Of a stretch of 32,652 nucleotides of DNA, positions 1 to 6,669 are shown piece after piece. This DNA is from Nitrospiria bacterium (GTDB taxonomy: Bacteria; Nitrospirota; Nitrospiria; JACQBZ01): positions 1-32,652 of the forward strand of contig DATKAN010000021.1 in assembly GCA_035498035.1 (NCBI GenBank). Direction: 5' to 3'. The notes under the pieces were generated by a model, which saw only the letters and a program-made list of their open reading frames with translations, searched no databases and was not told where the DNA came from. The first letter of the stretch is position 1; every line of letters starts with the position of its first letter. Both the position numbers and the translations under genes were made by a program.

Positions 1-1684
1 TGCCTGAGGCGTCACGGCTAAGCACTCTATAATGGTACGCCGTGGAGGCCTGAAGACCGGTCAGCGATTGGCCGTGGGAAGTCACCAGCGTGCTGTTGAC
101 TGTTGTCGACGATCCATAAGCCGTCGTGGTTCCATATTGAATCTGAGTATCCGAGAGCTCATTCGTGGTCCACGAGATCGCGGCGCCTGAACTGGTGATG
201 TTGCCGGACCCGATGTTGGAGATCACCGGCGGGGTGGTGTCGGGCGCGGCCGGGGTCGTGAAGGTGTTATCGCCGGAGGTCGCCAGATTGGAAGCGGCGT
301 CGGCGCTCTTCACGCGGAAATGGTAGGTGGTGGAGGCCGACAGGCCGGTCAATGCGACGCTGTGGCCGGTGACCATCGTGGAATTCAAGGTCGTCGACGA
401 GCCGTAGGCGGTGGTCGTTCCGTATTCGACCTGGGACGAGGACGCTTCATTCGTCGTCCAGGTAATATTGGCCGAATTGAACTGGATATTGCCGGACGCC
501 ACAATCGAGATCACCGGCGGGGTGGTGTCGGGCGCGGCCGAGGTGGTGAAGGTGTTGTCGCCCGAGGTCGCGAGGTTCGAGGAGGCGTCGGCGCTCTTCA
601 CACGGTAATGGTAGGTGGTGGAAGCGGCCAGACCGGTCAGTGTGACGCTGTGGCTTGTGACCAATGTGGAGTTCAGCGTCGTTGACGATCCATAGGACGT
701 CGTCGTTCCGTATTCCACTTGCGAGGAGGACGCTTCATTCGTCGCCCATGTGATGATTGCGCCCGTGTTTGTAATATTGCTCGCGGTGATCCCTGAGATG
801 ACCGGCGGGGTGGTGTCCGGGGGCGTCGAGGTCGTGAAGGTGCCGTCACCGGAGGTGGCCAGATTGCCGGCGGCGTCCCGGCTCAGGACCCTGTAATGAT
901 ACAGCGTGGAGGCCTGAAGACCGGTCAGCGCTTGGCTGTGCGAAGTCACCTTGGTGCTATTGAGAGTGGTGGATGACCCGTAGGCCGTCGTGGTACCGTA
1001 TTGAACCTGAGTATCCGAGAGTTCATCCGTGGTCCACGCGATCGTCGCGCCGGAGGTGGTGATGTTGCTGGACGCAATTCCCGAAATCACCGGCGGGGTG
1101 GTGTCCGGGGGGGTCAAGGTCGTGAAGGTGCTGTCACTCGAGGTCGCCAGGTTGCCGGCGGCATCCCGGCTCAAGACACGGTAGTGGTAAAGCGTGGTGT
1201 CGAGAAGACCGGTCAGCGCTTGGCTGTGCGAAGTCACCTTGGTGCTATTGAGAGTGGTGGATGACCCATAGGCCGTAGTGATACCGTATTGAACCTGAGT
1301 ATCCGAGGCTTCATTCGTGGTCCAGGAAATCGTCGCGCCGGAAGTGGTGATGCTGCTCGAGGCGATCCCCGAAATAACCGGCGGGGTGGTGTCCGGGGGC
1401 GTCAAGGTCGTGAAGGTGTTGTCGCCGGAGGCGGCCAGGTTGCCGGCGGCATCACGGCTCAAGACACGGTAGTGGTAAAGCGTGGCGGCAAGAAGGCCGG
1501 TCAGGGCCTGGCTGTGGGAAGTCACCTTTGTGCTATTGAGCGTGGTGGACGACCCGTAGGCCGTAGTGATACCGTATTGAACCTGAGTATCCGAAGCTTC
1601 ATTCGTGGTCCAGGTAATCGTTGCGCCGGAACTGGTGATGCTGCCGGCTCCGATGGCCGAAATGACCGGCGGTGTCGTATCGGC
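1..1684 (-). repeat. Tandem 288-bp coding repeats (FN3 modules)
   Basis: The motif ACCGGCGGGG (or a close variant) recurs at 225, 513, 801, 1089, 1377 and 1665, exactly 288 bp (96 codons) apart. Each unit encodes one FN3 module beginning DTTPPVIS. The units near 900-1660 are almost identical at nucleotide level, and those near 230-620 form a second similar pair. This indicates recent duplication or recombination inside the gene. The period is seen directly; the duplication history is inferred. Confidence 0.92.
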
Positions 1685-2017
1685 AAAGGTTTTGCTTCCT
1701 TCGTTCGAGAATCCGCTTTCGTTTCCCGAGCTGTCATACGCCGTAACGGTAAAATAGAAGGTGCCGGTGCCCAACCCGGTCACCGTGTACGTGGTTTGAT
1801 TACCGGCATCAATCGTTGTACTGTATATTCCGGAGGAGGTCCCGTAATAAACCTTGAACCCGGCAAGATCGGTCAGGGGAGAACCGTCCGTATTGGTGGT
1901 CGGTGCGTTCCATGTCAGCGAGGCATCACCGGCCAATGCGGGGGAATGGGACTGGAGGACTAAGAGGACGAAAAAAACGACACTGAATATAAAGCCTTGC
2001 TTCCAAGACGTATGCAT
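1..2017 (-). CDS. Secreted fibronectin type III repeat protein (3' end off window)
   Basis: An open frame runs from ATG at 2017 to the left edge without a stop, giving 672 codons; the C terminus lies outside the window. The N terminus is a signal peptide (hydrophobic core FIFSVVFFVLLVL, probable cleavage after SPALA). Residues ~30-112 form one FN3 domain (GFKVYYGTSSG, FTVTAYDSSGNES). Six further FN3-like modules follow, each opening with DTTPPVIS and containing a WTTNEASDTQVQYG-type strand and a Y-H-Y-R-V core. FN3 arrays of this kind occur in extracellular and surface proteins, often beside an enzyme, cytochrome or anchor domain, which here would lie off the window. The start has GGAGGG 10 nt upstream. 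Expression appears controlled by a sigma-54 promoter and a GEMM riboswitch. Function beyond surface localisation is unknown. Confidence 0.88.
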   Translation of the reverse strand, partial: MHTSWKQGFIFSVVFFVLLVLQSHSPALAGDASLTWNAPTTNTDGSPLTDLAGFKVYYGTSSGIYSTTIDAGNQTTYTVTGLGTGTFYFTVTAYDSSGNESGFSNEGSKTFADTTPPVISAIGAGSITSSGATITWTTNEASDTQVQYGITTAYGSSTTLNSTKVTSHSQALTGLLAATLYHYRVLSRDAAGNLAASGDNTFTTLTPPDTTPPVISGIASSSITTSGATISWTTNEASDTQVQYGITTAYGSSTTLNSTKVTSHSQALTGLLDTTLYHYRVLSRDAAGNLATSSDSTFTTLTPPDTTPPVISGIASSNITTSGATIAWTTDELSDTQVQYGTTTAYGSSTTLNSTKVTSHSQALTGLQASTLYHYRVLSRDAAGNLATSGDGTFTTSTPPDTTPPVISGITASNITNTGAIITWATNEASSSQVEYGTTTSYGSSTTLNSTLVTSHSVTLTGLAASTTYHYRVKSADASSNLATSGDNTFTTSAAPDTTPPVISIVASGNIQFNSANITWTTNEASSSQVEYGTTTAYGSSTTLNSTMVTGHSVALTGLSASTTYHFRVKSADAASNLATSGDNTFTTPAAPDTTPPVISNIGSGNITSSGAAISWTTNELSDTQIQYGTTTAYGSSTTVNSTLVTSHGQSLTGLQASTAYHYRVLSRDASG

Positions 2018-2040
2018 GAATCGGATGCCCTCCAATATAT

Positions 2041-2072
2041 AAAAAAACCGCCAAAAAAATTCCCTTTGGCGG
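2041..2072 (-). terminator. Intrinsic terminator of the riboswitch expression platform
   Basis: On the minus strand CCGCCAAA (2072-2065) pairs perfectly with TTTGGCGG (2055-2048), followed at once by seven T (2047-2041). It sits between the GEMM aptamer and the start codon of the FN3 gene, so it would stop transcription before the gene unless the upstream RNA folds to prevent it. Confidence 0.85.
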
Positions 2073-2103
2073 CTCGGCGGGCATGGCTTGTTTCGGATTT
2101 GGA

Positions 2104-2230
2104 GGTCCGTTCGGGCTGGTAAGCGGCTCGACTGAATTCGCCGAGATCACGCCGAAATCCAGATCCTCGCTTAGCTTTAGCCCCGTTGCTCTGCGTCACA
2201 GGGTTTCCCCTGATTTGCTCTGAGCAAAGG
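2104..2230 (-). ncRNA. GEMM-I riboswitch aptamer (cyclic dinucleotide; A20, cGAMP-type)
   Basis: Read on the minus strand, the leader contains the GEMM-I core in order: CAGAGCAAA (2222-2214), a hairpin CAGGG-GAAA-CCCUG with a GNRA tetraloop, GACGCA (2197-2192), then AGC, and a second helix opening with CUAAAGC like the tetraloop-receptor strand. GGGCU (2183-2179) pairs with AGCCC (2117-2113), and UAAGCG (2173-2168) with CGCUUA (2125-2120). Aligned to the Vibrio Vc2 aptamer, the base equivalent to G20 is A (position 2219) and A47 is kept (2192). A20 marks the GEMM-Ib class that senses 3',3'-cGAMP in Geobacter, although some A20 RNAs also bind c-di-GMP. The P1 helix and 3' boundary are uncertain, and the second helix is longer than in Vc2. 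Confidence 0.72.
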
Positions 2231-2280
2231 ATGGCCGGATCAATTCGTGATCGGGCCGGATGAAATTATTTATAGGATCG

Positions 2281-2311
2281 CAATATGTCGTATGCGACCC
2301 CATACGTATTG
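2281..2311. repeat. Inverted repeat spanning the -12 element and start site
   Basis: CGTATG (2289-2294) and CATACG (2301-2306) are perfect arms around a 6-bp centre, extended by CAATA (2281-2285) and TATTG (2307-2311) with a 3-nt bulge. It overlaps the -12 element and expected start site of the sigma-54 promoter, so it could be a repressor site or a 5'-end hairpin in the riboswitch transcript. Role unknown. Confidence 0.5.
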
Positions 2312-2325
2312 CAAGAGATTTGCCA
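2310..2325 (-). promoter_or_regulatory. Sigma-54 (-24/-12) promoter of the riboswitch/FN3 transcript
   Basis: The minus strand reads TGGCAAATCTCTTGCA, an excellent match to the RpoN consensus TGGCAC-N5-TTGCA, with GG and GC separated by exactly 10 nt. The start would be near 2299, leaving about 70 nt before the aptamer. Two sigma-54 activators are encoded nearby (3167-4483 and 6670-8226). Confidence 0.75.
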
Positions 2326-2453
2326 AAACGGCCGGGACGAATGGAATTTATATAACTTGCTGAATCGGCATGATTAATTGGTTTTGAGCTTGGTACTCCC
2401 GGCGAGGGAATTATGCGGGGGGTTTTTATAAATTAGAATATTATTTCAAAGAT

Positions 2454-3170
2454 TTGAAATCCCGGGCGATGACTCCGAAGATTCCTTATAATAAGAAACG
2501 AATGAAAGGGTGGCTGATTTTCATCGGATTGTTCGCGGGTGTGTCATTGTTTATAGGGCTCCTTCACATGAACGACGGCAGCTTTCTTTATCCGGAAGGA
2601 ATGAAAACGTTTCTGAAGAATCGCTTGGTGAAAGTCGTGCCCGCAAATGAGATTTTTTCCGGGGCCTCGCGTGATTCGAACGGGATCATCTATGTGCTCG
2701 GCGGATCGCAGCGGAGTCTCGAGAGCCGGTTTATCAAGGCGTCCGCCCTTTATCGGGACGGAGCGGCCGGGAGGGTGCTGATCATGAGCCGTCGAGGGAT
2801 TACGGAGTACAACCCCATGCTTGGACGAAATCTGACGAACGACGAATGGGCGGTCGACCGATTAATGGATCTCGGCGTGCCCAAATCCGATATCGAGCTT
2901 GTGTCCATTCCGGAGAGTTTCTGGGGGACCTTCCATGAAGCCAGGGCCATTTCGGAATTGACCCTTAAAAGAGGGCACCGGTATTTATTGCTGGTCTCTT
3001 CTCTTTACCACACGAGGCGGGTTTGGGACAGTTTCTCGAAAATGCTTCAAGGCCGGAATGTCTCTCTCTACGTTTACCCGTCGGAGGACCCTTCAAAACT
3101 CAAAGACCTTGTCATCGAGTACGTCAAGCTGCTGACCTACGATAACCTCCTGTTGCCTCTTTCGGGTTAG
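2454..3170 (+). CDS. DUF218 (YdcF/SanA-like) membrane protein
   Basis: A 238-residue protein with a basic N terminus, one membrane helix (about residues 19-38, GWLIFIGLFAGVSLFIGLL) and a DUF218 domain. Visible family motifs are IIYVLGGSQ near residue 80, SRRGITEYNP, ESFWGTFHEARAI and LLVSSLYHTRRVW near residues 180-196. Members of this family (SanA, ElyC, YdcF) act at the cell envelope in polysaccharide or lipid-carrier metabolism, but no reaction can be read from sequence. The TTG start gives the longest frame; ATG at 2469 or 2502 is equally possible because no clear Shine-Dalgarno separates them. It diverges from the FN3 gene and its stop codon overlaps that of the convergent FHA regulator. 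Confidence 0.85.
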   Translation: MKSRAMTPKIPYNKKRMKGWLIFIGLFAGVSLFIGLLHMNDGSFLYPEGMKTFLKNRLVKVVPANEIFSGASRDSNGIIYVLGGSQRSLESRFIKASALYRDGAAGRVLIMSRRGITEYNPMLGRNLTNDEWAVDRLMDLGVPKSDIELVSIPESFWGTFHEARAISELTLKRGHRYLLLVSSLYHTRRVWDSFSKMLQGRNVSLYVYPSEDPSKLKDLVIEYVKLLTYDNLLLPLSG

Positions 3171-4483
3171 GATTTCGAAAGCTGCTTGATATCGATCCCC
3201 AGCTTCTTACATTTATAATAGATGCTTCCCCGGCTGACCTTGAGGACGGCGGCGGTTTTGGCCGTGTCCCAGTTGCATTCCCTGAGCGTATCGATCAGCA
3301 ATTGCCGGTTGATCTCATCGAACGATTTCGACGGGATGCTTAAATCGTTCTGAAGCTCGAGATCCGCTTCATCGATGAGATGAGGGGGAGAGGTTGAGAT
3401 AAAGGCATTGTAAATGGTATTTTCAAGTTGCCTTACGTTTCCGTGCCAGTGATGTTCACGGAGTTTTTCGGCGGCCGATTCGGTAAGGACGGGTCGCTGC
3501 GAAAGCTTGTGCTCATGGGTGATCTTGGAAAGGATATGATCGATCAACAGAGGAATATCCCCCTTGCGGTCCCGAAGCGGAGGGAGATGGATCTGGACGA
3601 CCCGGAGACGGAAATAGAGGTCGGATCGAAACTGCCCGTCGCGAATGGCCACCTCCAGGTCCTTGTTGGTCGCCGTAATCAGACGGACGTCGGATTGGAG
3701 CAGGCGGGTCCCTCCGAGATGGCTGAACGATTTGTCCTGAATGAAACGCAGCAACTTGGCCTGCGCGGACAGGGCGAGTTCTCCGATTTCATCGAGGAAG
3801 ATCGTGCCCCCCTCCGCCTGTTCGATCCACCCCTTCTTGGCGGCTAAGGCCCCCGTAAAAGCTCCCTTCTCAAACCCGAACAGCTCGCTTTCGATCAACG
3901 TGTCGGGAATGGCGGCGCAATCCAAGGCCACGAACGGCGATCCCCGGCGTGGACTGAGTGAGTGGATCGCCTTGGCGACAAGCTCTTTTCCCGTGCCGCT
4001 TTCTCCCCGGATCAGAACCGAAGCCGGGCTGTGCGAAACCCGTTCGATCGTCTTGTAGAGCCGGTGCATCTTGGGATCTTCTCCGACCAGCAACCCGAAA
4101 TGAAGGTGCCGGAGGGAGGCCTCGGGGGGTGCGCTGTCCGGTTTTTCCAATTTGTCGGAAGGGGTCGGATAGATCAGCGGCTGGGTTACCTCGTCCAGAT
4201 GCGCGCTGCATCGCAGCGTGAAAGGATAAATCCCGATGGTGCATTCTTCCGCCATCGGCCGGGCCCCTTTGACAGGGGCGTCCTCAAGGACGGTCCCGTT
4301 CGTGCTGTGATCCTCCAAAATGTAGTGTGCGCCGCGTTTTTCGATCACCGCGTGAAGACGGGACACCATGGTGTCCGCAAGGACGATATCACTGTTTTCG
4401 GACCGGCCGATCGTGATTCGGTTCTTGGAAAACGTTGTTTTCTTAAGCAGTTTGTCTTTGAGGAATATTTTGAAATCAAGCAT
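3167..4483 (-). CDS. FHA-domain sigma-54-dependent transcriptional activator
   Basis: 438 residues in three parts. The FHA domain (about 1-95) has the phosphothreonine-binding signature GRS (26-28), SRLH (41-44) and STNGT (60-64). The AAA+ sigma-54 interaction domain (about 130-360) has Walker A GESGTGKE (160-167), the GAFTGA loop (207-212), Walker B IFLDEIG (228-234) and the RSDLYFRL arginine-finger region. A Fis-type helix-turn-helix ends the protein (about 395-430, CNWDTAKTAAVLKVSRGSIYYKCKKLG). Such proteins couple a phosphothreonine signal, usually from a Ser/Thr kinase, to RpoN promoters. Sigma-54 promoters at 2310 and 6353 are natural candidate targets. No kinase gene is visible nearby. 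Confidence 0.93.
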   Translation of the reverse strand: MLDFKIFLKDKLLKKTTFSKNRITIGRSENSDIVLADTMVSRLHAVIEKRGAHYILEDHSTNGTVLEDAPVKGARPMAEECTIGIYPFTLRCSAHLDEVTQPLIYPTPSDKLEKPDSAPPEASLRHLHFGLLVGEDPKMHRLYKTIERVSHSPASVLIRGESGTGKELVAKAIHSLSPRRGSPFVALDCAAIPDTLIESELFGFEKGAFTGALAAKKGWIEQAEGGTIFLDEIGELALSAQAKLLRFIQDKSFSHLGGTRLLQSDVRLITATNKDLEVAIRDGQFRSDLYFRLRVVQIHLPPLRDRKGDIPLLIDHILSKITHEHKLSQRPVLTESAAEKLREHHWHGNVRQLENTIYNAFISTSPPHLIDEADLELQNDLSIPSKSFDEINRQLLIDTLRECNWDTAKTAAVLKVSRGSIYYKCKKLGIDIKQLSKS

Positions 4484-4585
4484 AAGGACCTGATGAATGA
4501 TCGGGCAAGAACGCTTTAGAATACCATGGGTTTACTGCGTTGATCCGTAGTAATTAGTTTACAGGAGGATGCCCTTAAGGAGCAA

Positions 4586-4640
4586 GTGGATTTGTATGCC
4601 GGGTCGTATCGGGTTTCCCCATATTAGTTCCATAATCCAC
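4586..4640. repeat. Spaced inverted repeat in the intergenic region
   Basis: GTGGATT (4586-4592) and AATCCAC (4634-4640) are perfect 7-nt arms 41 nt apart, between the divergent FHA regulator and the beta-barrel gene. On the minus strand it would lie in the leader or upstream region of the regulator. It could be a regulator site or leader fold; nothing further supports a role. Confidence 0.3.
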
Positions 4641-4667
4641 GGAAAATTTCGCTAATTCGTGATATTA

Positions 4668-4676
4668 TGCTAAAAT
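4668..4676 (+). promoter_or_regulatory. Possible extended -10 promoter for the beta-barrel gene
   Basis: TGCTAAAAT combines a TGN extension with a near-consensus -10 TAAAAT (4671-4676), 56 nt before the TTG start at 4732. The -35 position 18 nt upstream (TTTCGC) is poor, as is usual for extended -10 promoters. Confidence 0.35.
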
Positions 4677-4731
4677 TTTTATGATCCGGACGGCATAATG
4701 CGTAACATCTAGACCCCGAAAGGCAGTCCAT

Positions 4732-6315
4732 TTGTCCCGTGCCCGAAACAGGATACGCGCGGCGGCGGTTTTAGTTTTCGTCTCGTTCATTGCGACCCCC
4801 GCGTTTTCGGCCGATACCGTCCCGCCTCCGTCCGACGAAAATATCGGATTCAAAAAAATCGGCCTTCTGAACCCCGAAGACCGGACCACCCAACGGTTCA
4901 CAAAAGATATCGGGAAACGGATCAGGCATGAGCTGGCTGCGGCCTTCCGTTTTGAGATCGTTCCCCAGCCGAAACTCGCCCGGGAACTTCCGTTGACCAT
5001 CCCGGACCTGACCGCCCTCGGGAAGAGGTTTGATTTGGACGGGATCATCACGGGGATGGTCAAAATCGAGGGCGATCACCTCAAAATCGATCTGAATCTT
5101 CTGGACGCGAAGACGGGCGCTTTGTTTGCCCGGGAGTTCGTCCTCATCAAGGACTACAAGGACCCGGCCGCCGTAGAGGAAGGGGTTCGGACCCTTGTGG
5201 GCAAGATGATCGGGCGGATCCCTTACGAAGCCGTGATCGCCGGGGTTAACAAAAAGGGCGGGACGGTCACGGTCGGGGCGGGCCGCCTGAACGGTCTGGG
5301 GAATGGGACACCGGTCCAGGTGTTTCGTATCGTGAAAGTGACCCGCCATCCCTTTACCCGGGAGGTGATCGGGGTTGAAAAAATGAACGTGGGGACCCTC
5401 GTCGTCGTTCGTGCGGATGATCGATTCTCCGAGGCCAAACCGCTCCGCTTGGAAAGCGGCCAGGTCATTGAGCAGGGTCAGTACGTCGTATTTAAACCCT
5501 CTTCCCGACTTTTATCCGAGATGGGTTCAAAGCAAAACGAACTTCTGGCGCGGCAGGAGCGGGAATGGATGGACATGGAAGCGGCGGCCTCGAAAGGGAA
5601 GGAGAAAGAAAGGCCGACGCATAAACATTCGCGTGGAGAGCTCGGCTTGTACGGGGGAACGGCTTGGTCCCGTTTTCGTTTCAATTCAGATCAGATGGAG
5701 TTCAGTAGGAACGTTTCCTCCTTCGCGATGGCGAGCGCTTTCGCCGAATTCTGGATGATGCCTTCTTTCGGGGTTGATGGCGCTTATCAGATCGGGTTCG
5801 CCAAGCTCGAGAACTCGGGCGGCAATTCGATCAGCGTCAAGTCGCGGCCTTATTGGTATTCCACCCATCTGAAATATCGCTTTATTTTATGGCCCGGAAC
5901 GACCGATTTGGAGCTGATCGGCCTCGCGGGGTATGCATGGTATGTCTACCGTGTTTCCGAAACGGATGGCGAATTTCTTGGCAACACCCAGTATCGGGGA
6001 CCCAGTCTGGGGCTGGAAGGACGCCTCCCTCTGTCATCGAAGATCTCGGCCCGCCTCGGAGTCGATTATCAACCGGATTTGGCCGTGAATGAGCACCCCG
6101 TGACCAGCGGAGAGAACGCATCCTCATGGTCGATCGGATTTCATGCCGAAGGTCGTTATCGCCTCGGATCGAATTATTGGATCTCGATACGTTATTTATT
6201 TAATGACGTTTTCGCGAGCTATTCCGGAACGGGGACCCGGTCCGGGGGGGTGACAGGGGCAAAGACGACGGATGAACTGAACAGTGTGATGCTTGGGTTT
6301 GGGGCTGAATTTTAG
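4732..6315 (+). CDS. Envelope protein: TolB/FlgO-like N-domain plus outer-membrane beta-barrel
   Basis: 527 residues with a signal peptide (ARNRIRAAAVLVFVSF, cleavage after AFSA near residue 27). Residues ~38-150 (IGLLNPEDRTTQRF, DLDGIITGMVKIEG, LLDAKTGALF) resemble the assembly domain of TolB/FlgO/CsgG-type proteins, which recurs in periplasmic faces of outer-membrane machines. Residues ~165-250 are beta-rich, and a charged linker follows (~265-300). From ~302 alternating amphipathic strands end in GFGAEF with a C-terminal Phe, the usual outer-membrane barrel signature. The start is TTG at 4732, supported by the signal peptide. The gene stands alone between two regulators. A role in surface export is inferred; I cannot name a family with confidence. 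Confidence 0.75.
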   Translation: MSRARNRIRAAAVLVFVSFIATPAFSADTVPPPSDENIGFKKIGLLNPEDRTTQRFTKDIGKRIRHELAAAFRFEIVPQPKLARELPLTIPDLTALGKRFDLDGIITGMVKIEGDHLKIDLNLLDAKTGALFAREFVLIKDYKDPAAVEEGVRTLVGKMIGRIPYEAVIAGVNKKGGTVTVGAGRLNGLGNGTPVQVFRIVKVTRHPFTREVIGVEKMNVGTLVVVRADDRFSEAKPLRLESGQVIEQGQYVVFKPSSRLLSEMGSKQNELLARQEREWMDMEAAASKGKEKERPTHKHSRGELGLYGGTAWSRFRFNSDQMEFSRNVSSFAMASAFAEFWMMPSFGVDGAYQIGFAKLENSGGNSISVKSRPYWYSTHLKYRFILWPGTTDLELIGLAGYAWYVYRVSETDGEFLGNTQYRGPSLGLEGRLPLSSKISARLGVDYQPDLAVNEHPVTSGENASSWSIGFHAEGRYRLGSNYWISIRYLFNDVFASYSGTGTRSGGVTGAKTTDELNSVMLGFGAEF

Positions 6316-6352
6316 CATTGCATTGGTGGTAAAAATTTGTGGCCTGGCCCTC

Positions 6353-6368
6353 TGGTCCGGGAGTTGCA
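6353..6368 (+). promoter_or_regulatory. Sigma-54 promoter upstream of a 58-residue membrane protein
   Basis: TGGTCCGGGAGTTGCA matches the -24/-12 consensus, with GG (6354-6355) and GC (6366-6367) separated by exactly 10 nt. The predicted start is near 6379, about 30 nt before the ATG at 6411. Confidence 0.7.
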
Positions 6369-6410
6369 TTATTACTCACCATTAAATACCGATGGTGGGA
6401 GACTCGGGTA

Positions 6411-6587
6411 ATGCGGAGGCGGACAGGTCAAATTTTTCTTTTATCTTGCGGTGTTATATGCATGCTCTTTGGGGTTGTTTTTAACCTCCTGCCGGGAATA
6501 ATCAAGAAAAGCGACGTAATGACACCGCTTTTAATCGGCATTGGCCTCATTATATTGACCGGTTTGGCCAAGAAGAAAGTCACCTGA
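6411..6587 (+). CDS. Small two-helix membrane protein, function unknown
   Basis: 58 residues beginning MRRRTG, with two hydrophobic segments (about 8-31 and 39-53) and a basic C terminus (AKKKVT), consistent with a two-pass inner-membrane protein with both ends inside. ATG at 6411 is preferred over the frame's earlier GTG (6339), because GGGAG lies 9 nt upstream and the sigma-54 promoter at 6353-6368 would start transcription downstream of the GTG. I do not recognise a family. It lies between the barrel gene and the exopolysaccharide operon, so control by one of the two flanking sigma-54 activators is likely. Confidence 0.6.
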   Translation: MRRRTGQIFLLSCGVICMLFGVVFNLLPGIIKKSDVMTPLLIGIGLIILTGLAKKKVT

Positions 6588-6617
6588 CCCGAAAACCGAA
6601 ATTCTCTCAAAAATTTC

Positions 6618-6647
6618 TTGACACCGCCGGCGACATAAACATAGTAT
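6618..6647 (+). promoter_or_regulatory. Sigma-70-type promoter of the exopolysaccharide operon
   Basis: TTGACA (6618-6623) and TAGTAT (6642-6647) are separated by 18 nt. The predicted start is near 6654, just before the ATG at 6670. No other promoter is evident through 14569, where genes are closely packed. Confidence 0.6.
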
Positions 6648-6669
6648 TTGACGTGGAAGATGCTATAAT

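Noticed and set aside
1-1684. CRISPR-like array
   Set aside because: The repeats are 288 bp, contiguous and in-frame coding, without spacers.
320-1963. Long rightward open frames rich in Gly and Arg across the repeat region
   Set aside because: They are antisense to the FN3 gene, repeat with its 288-bp period, and have low-complexity translations without domains or ribosome-binding sites.
4586-4640. A second GEMM riboswitch upstream of the FHA regulator
   Set aside because: The minus strand has a GGGGAAACCC hairpin-like stretch, but no GACGCA or receptor strand, so the GEMM core is absent.
4566-4655. 28-codon ORF starting inside AGGAGGATG
   Set aside because: The Shine-Dalgarno abuts the ATG with no spacing and the frame lies upstream of the likely promoter.
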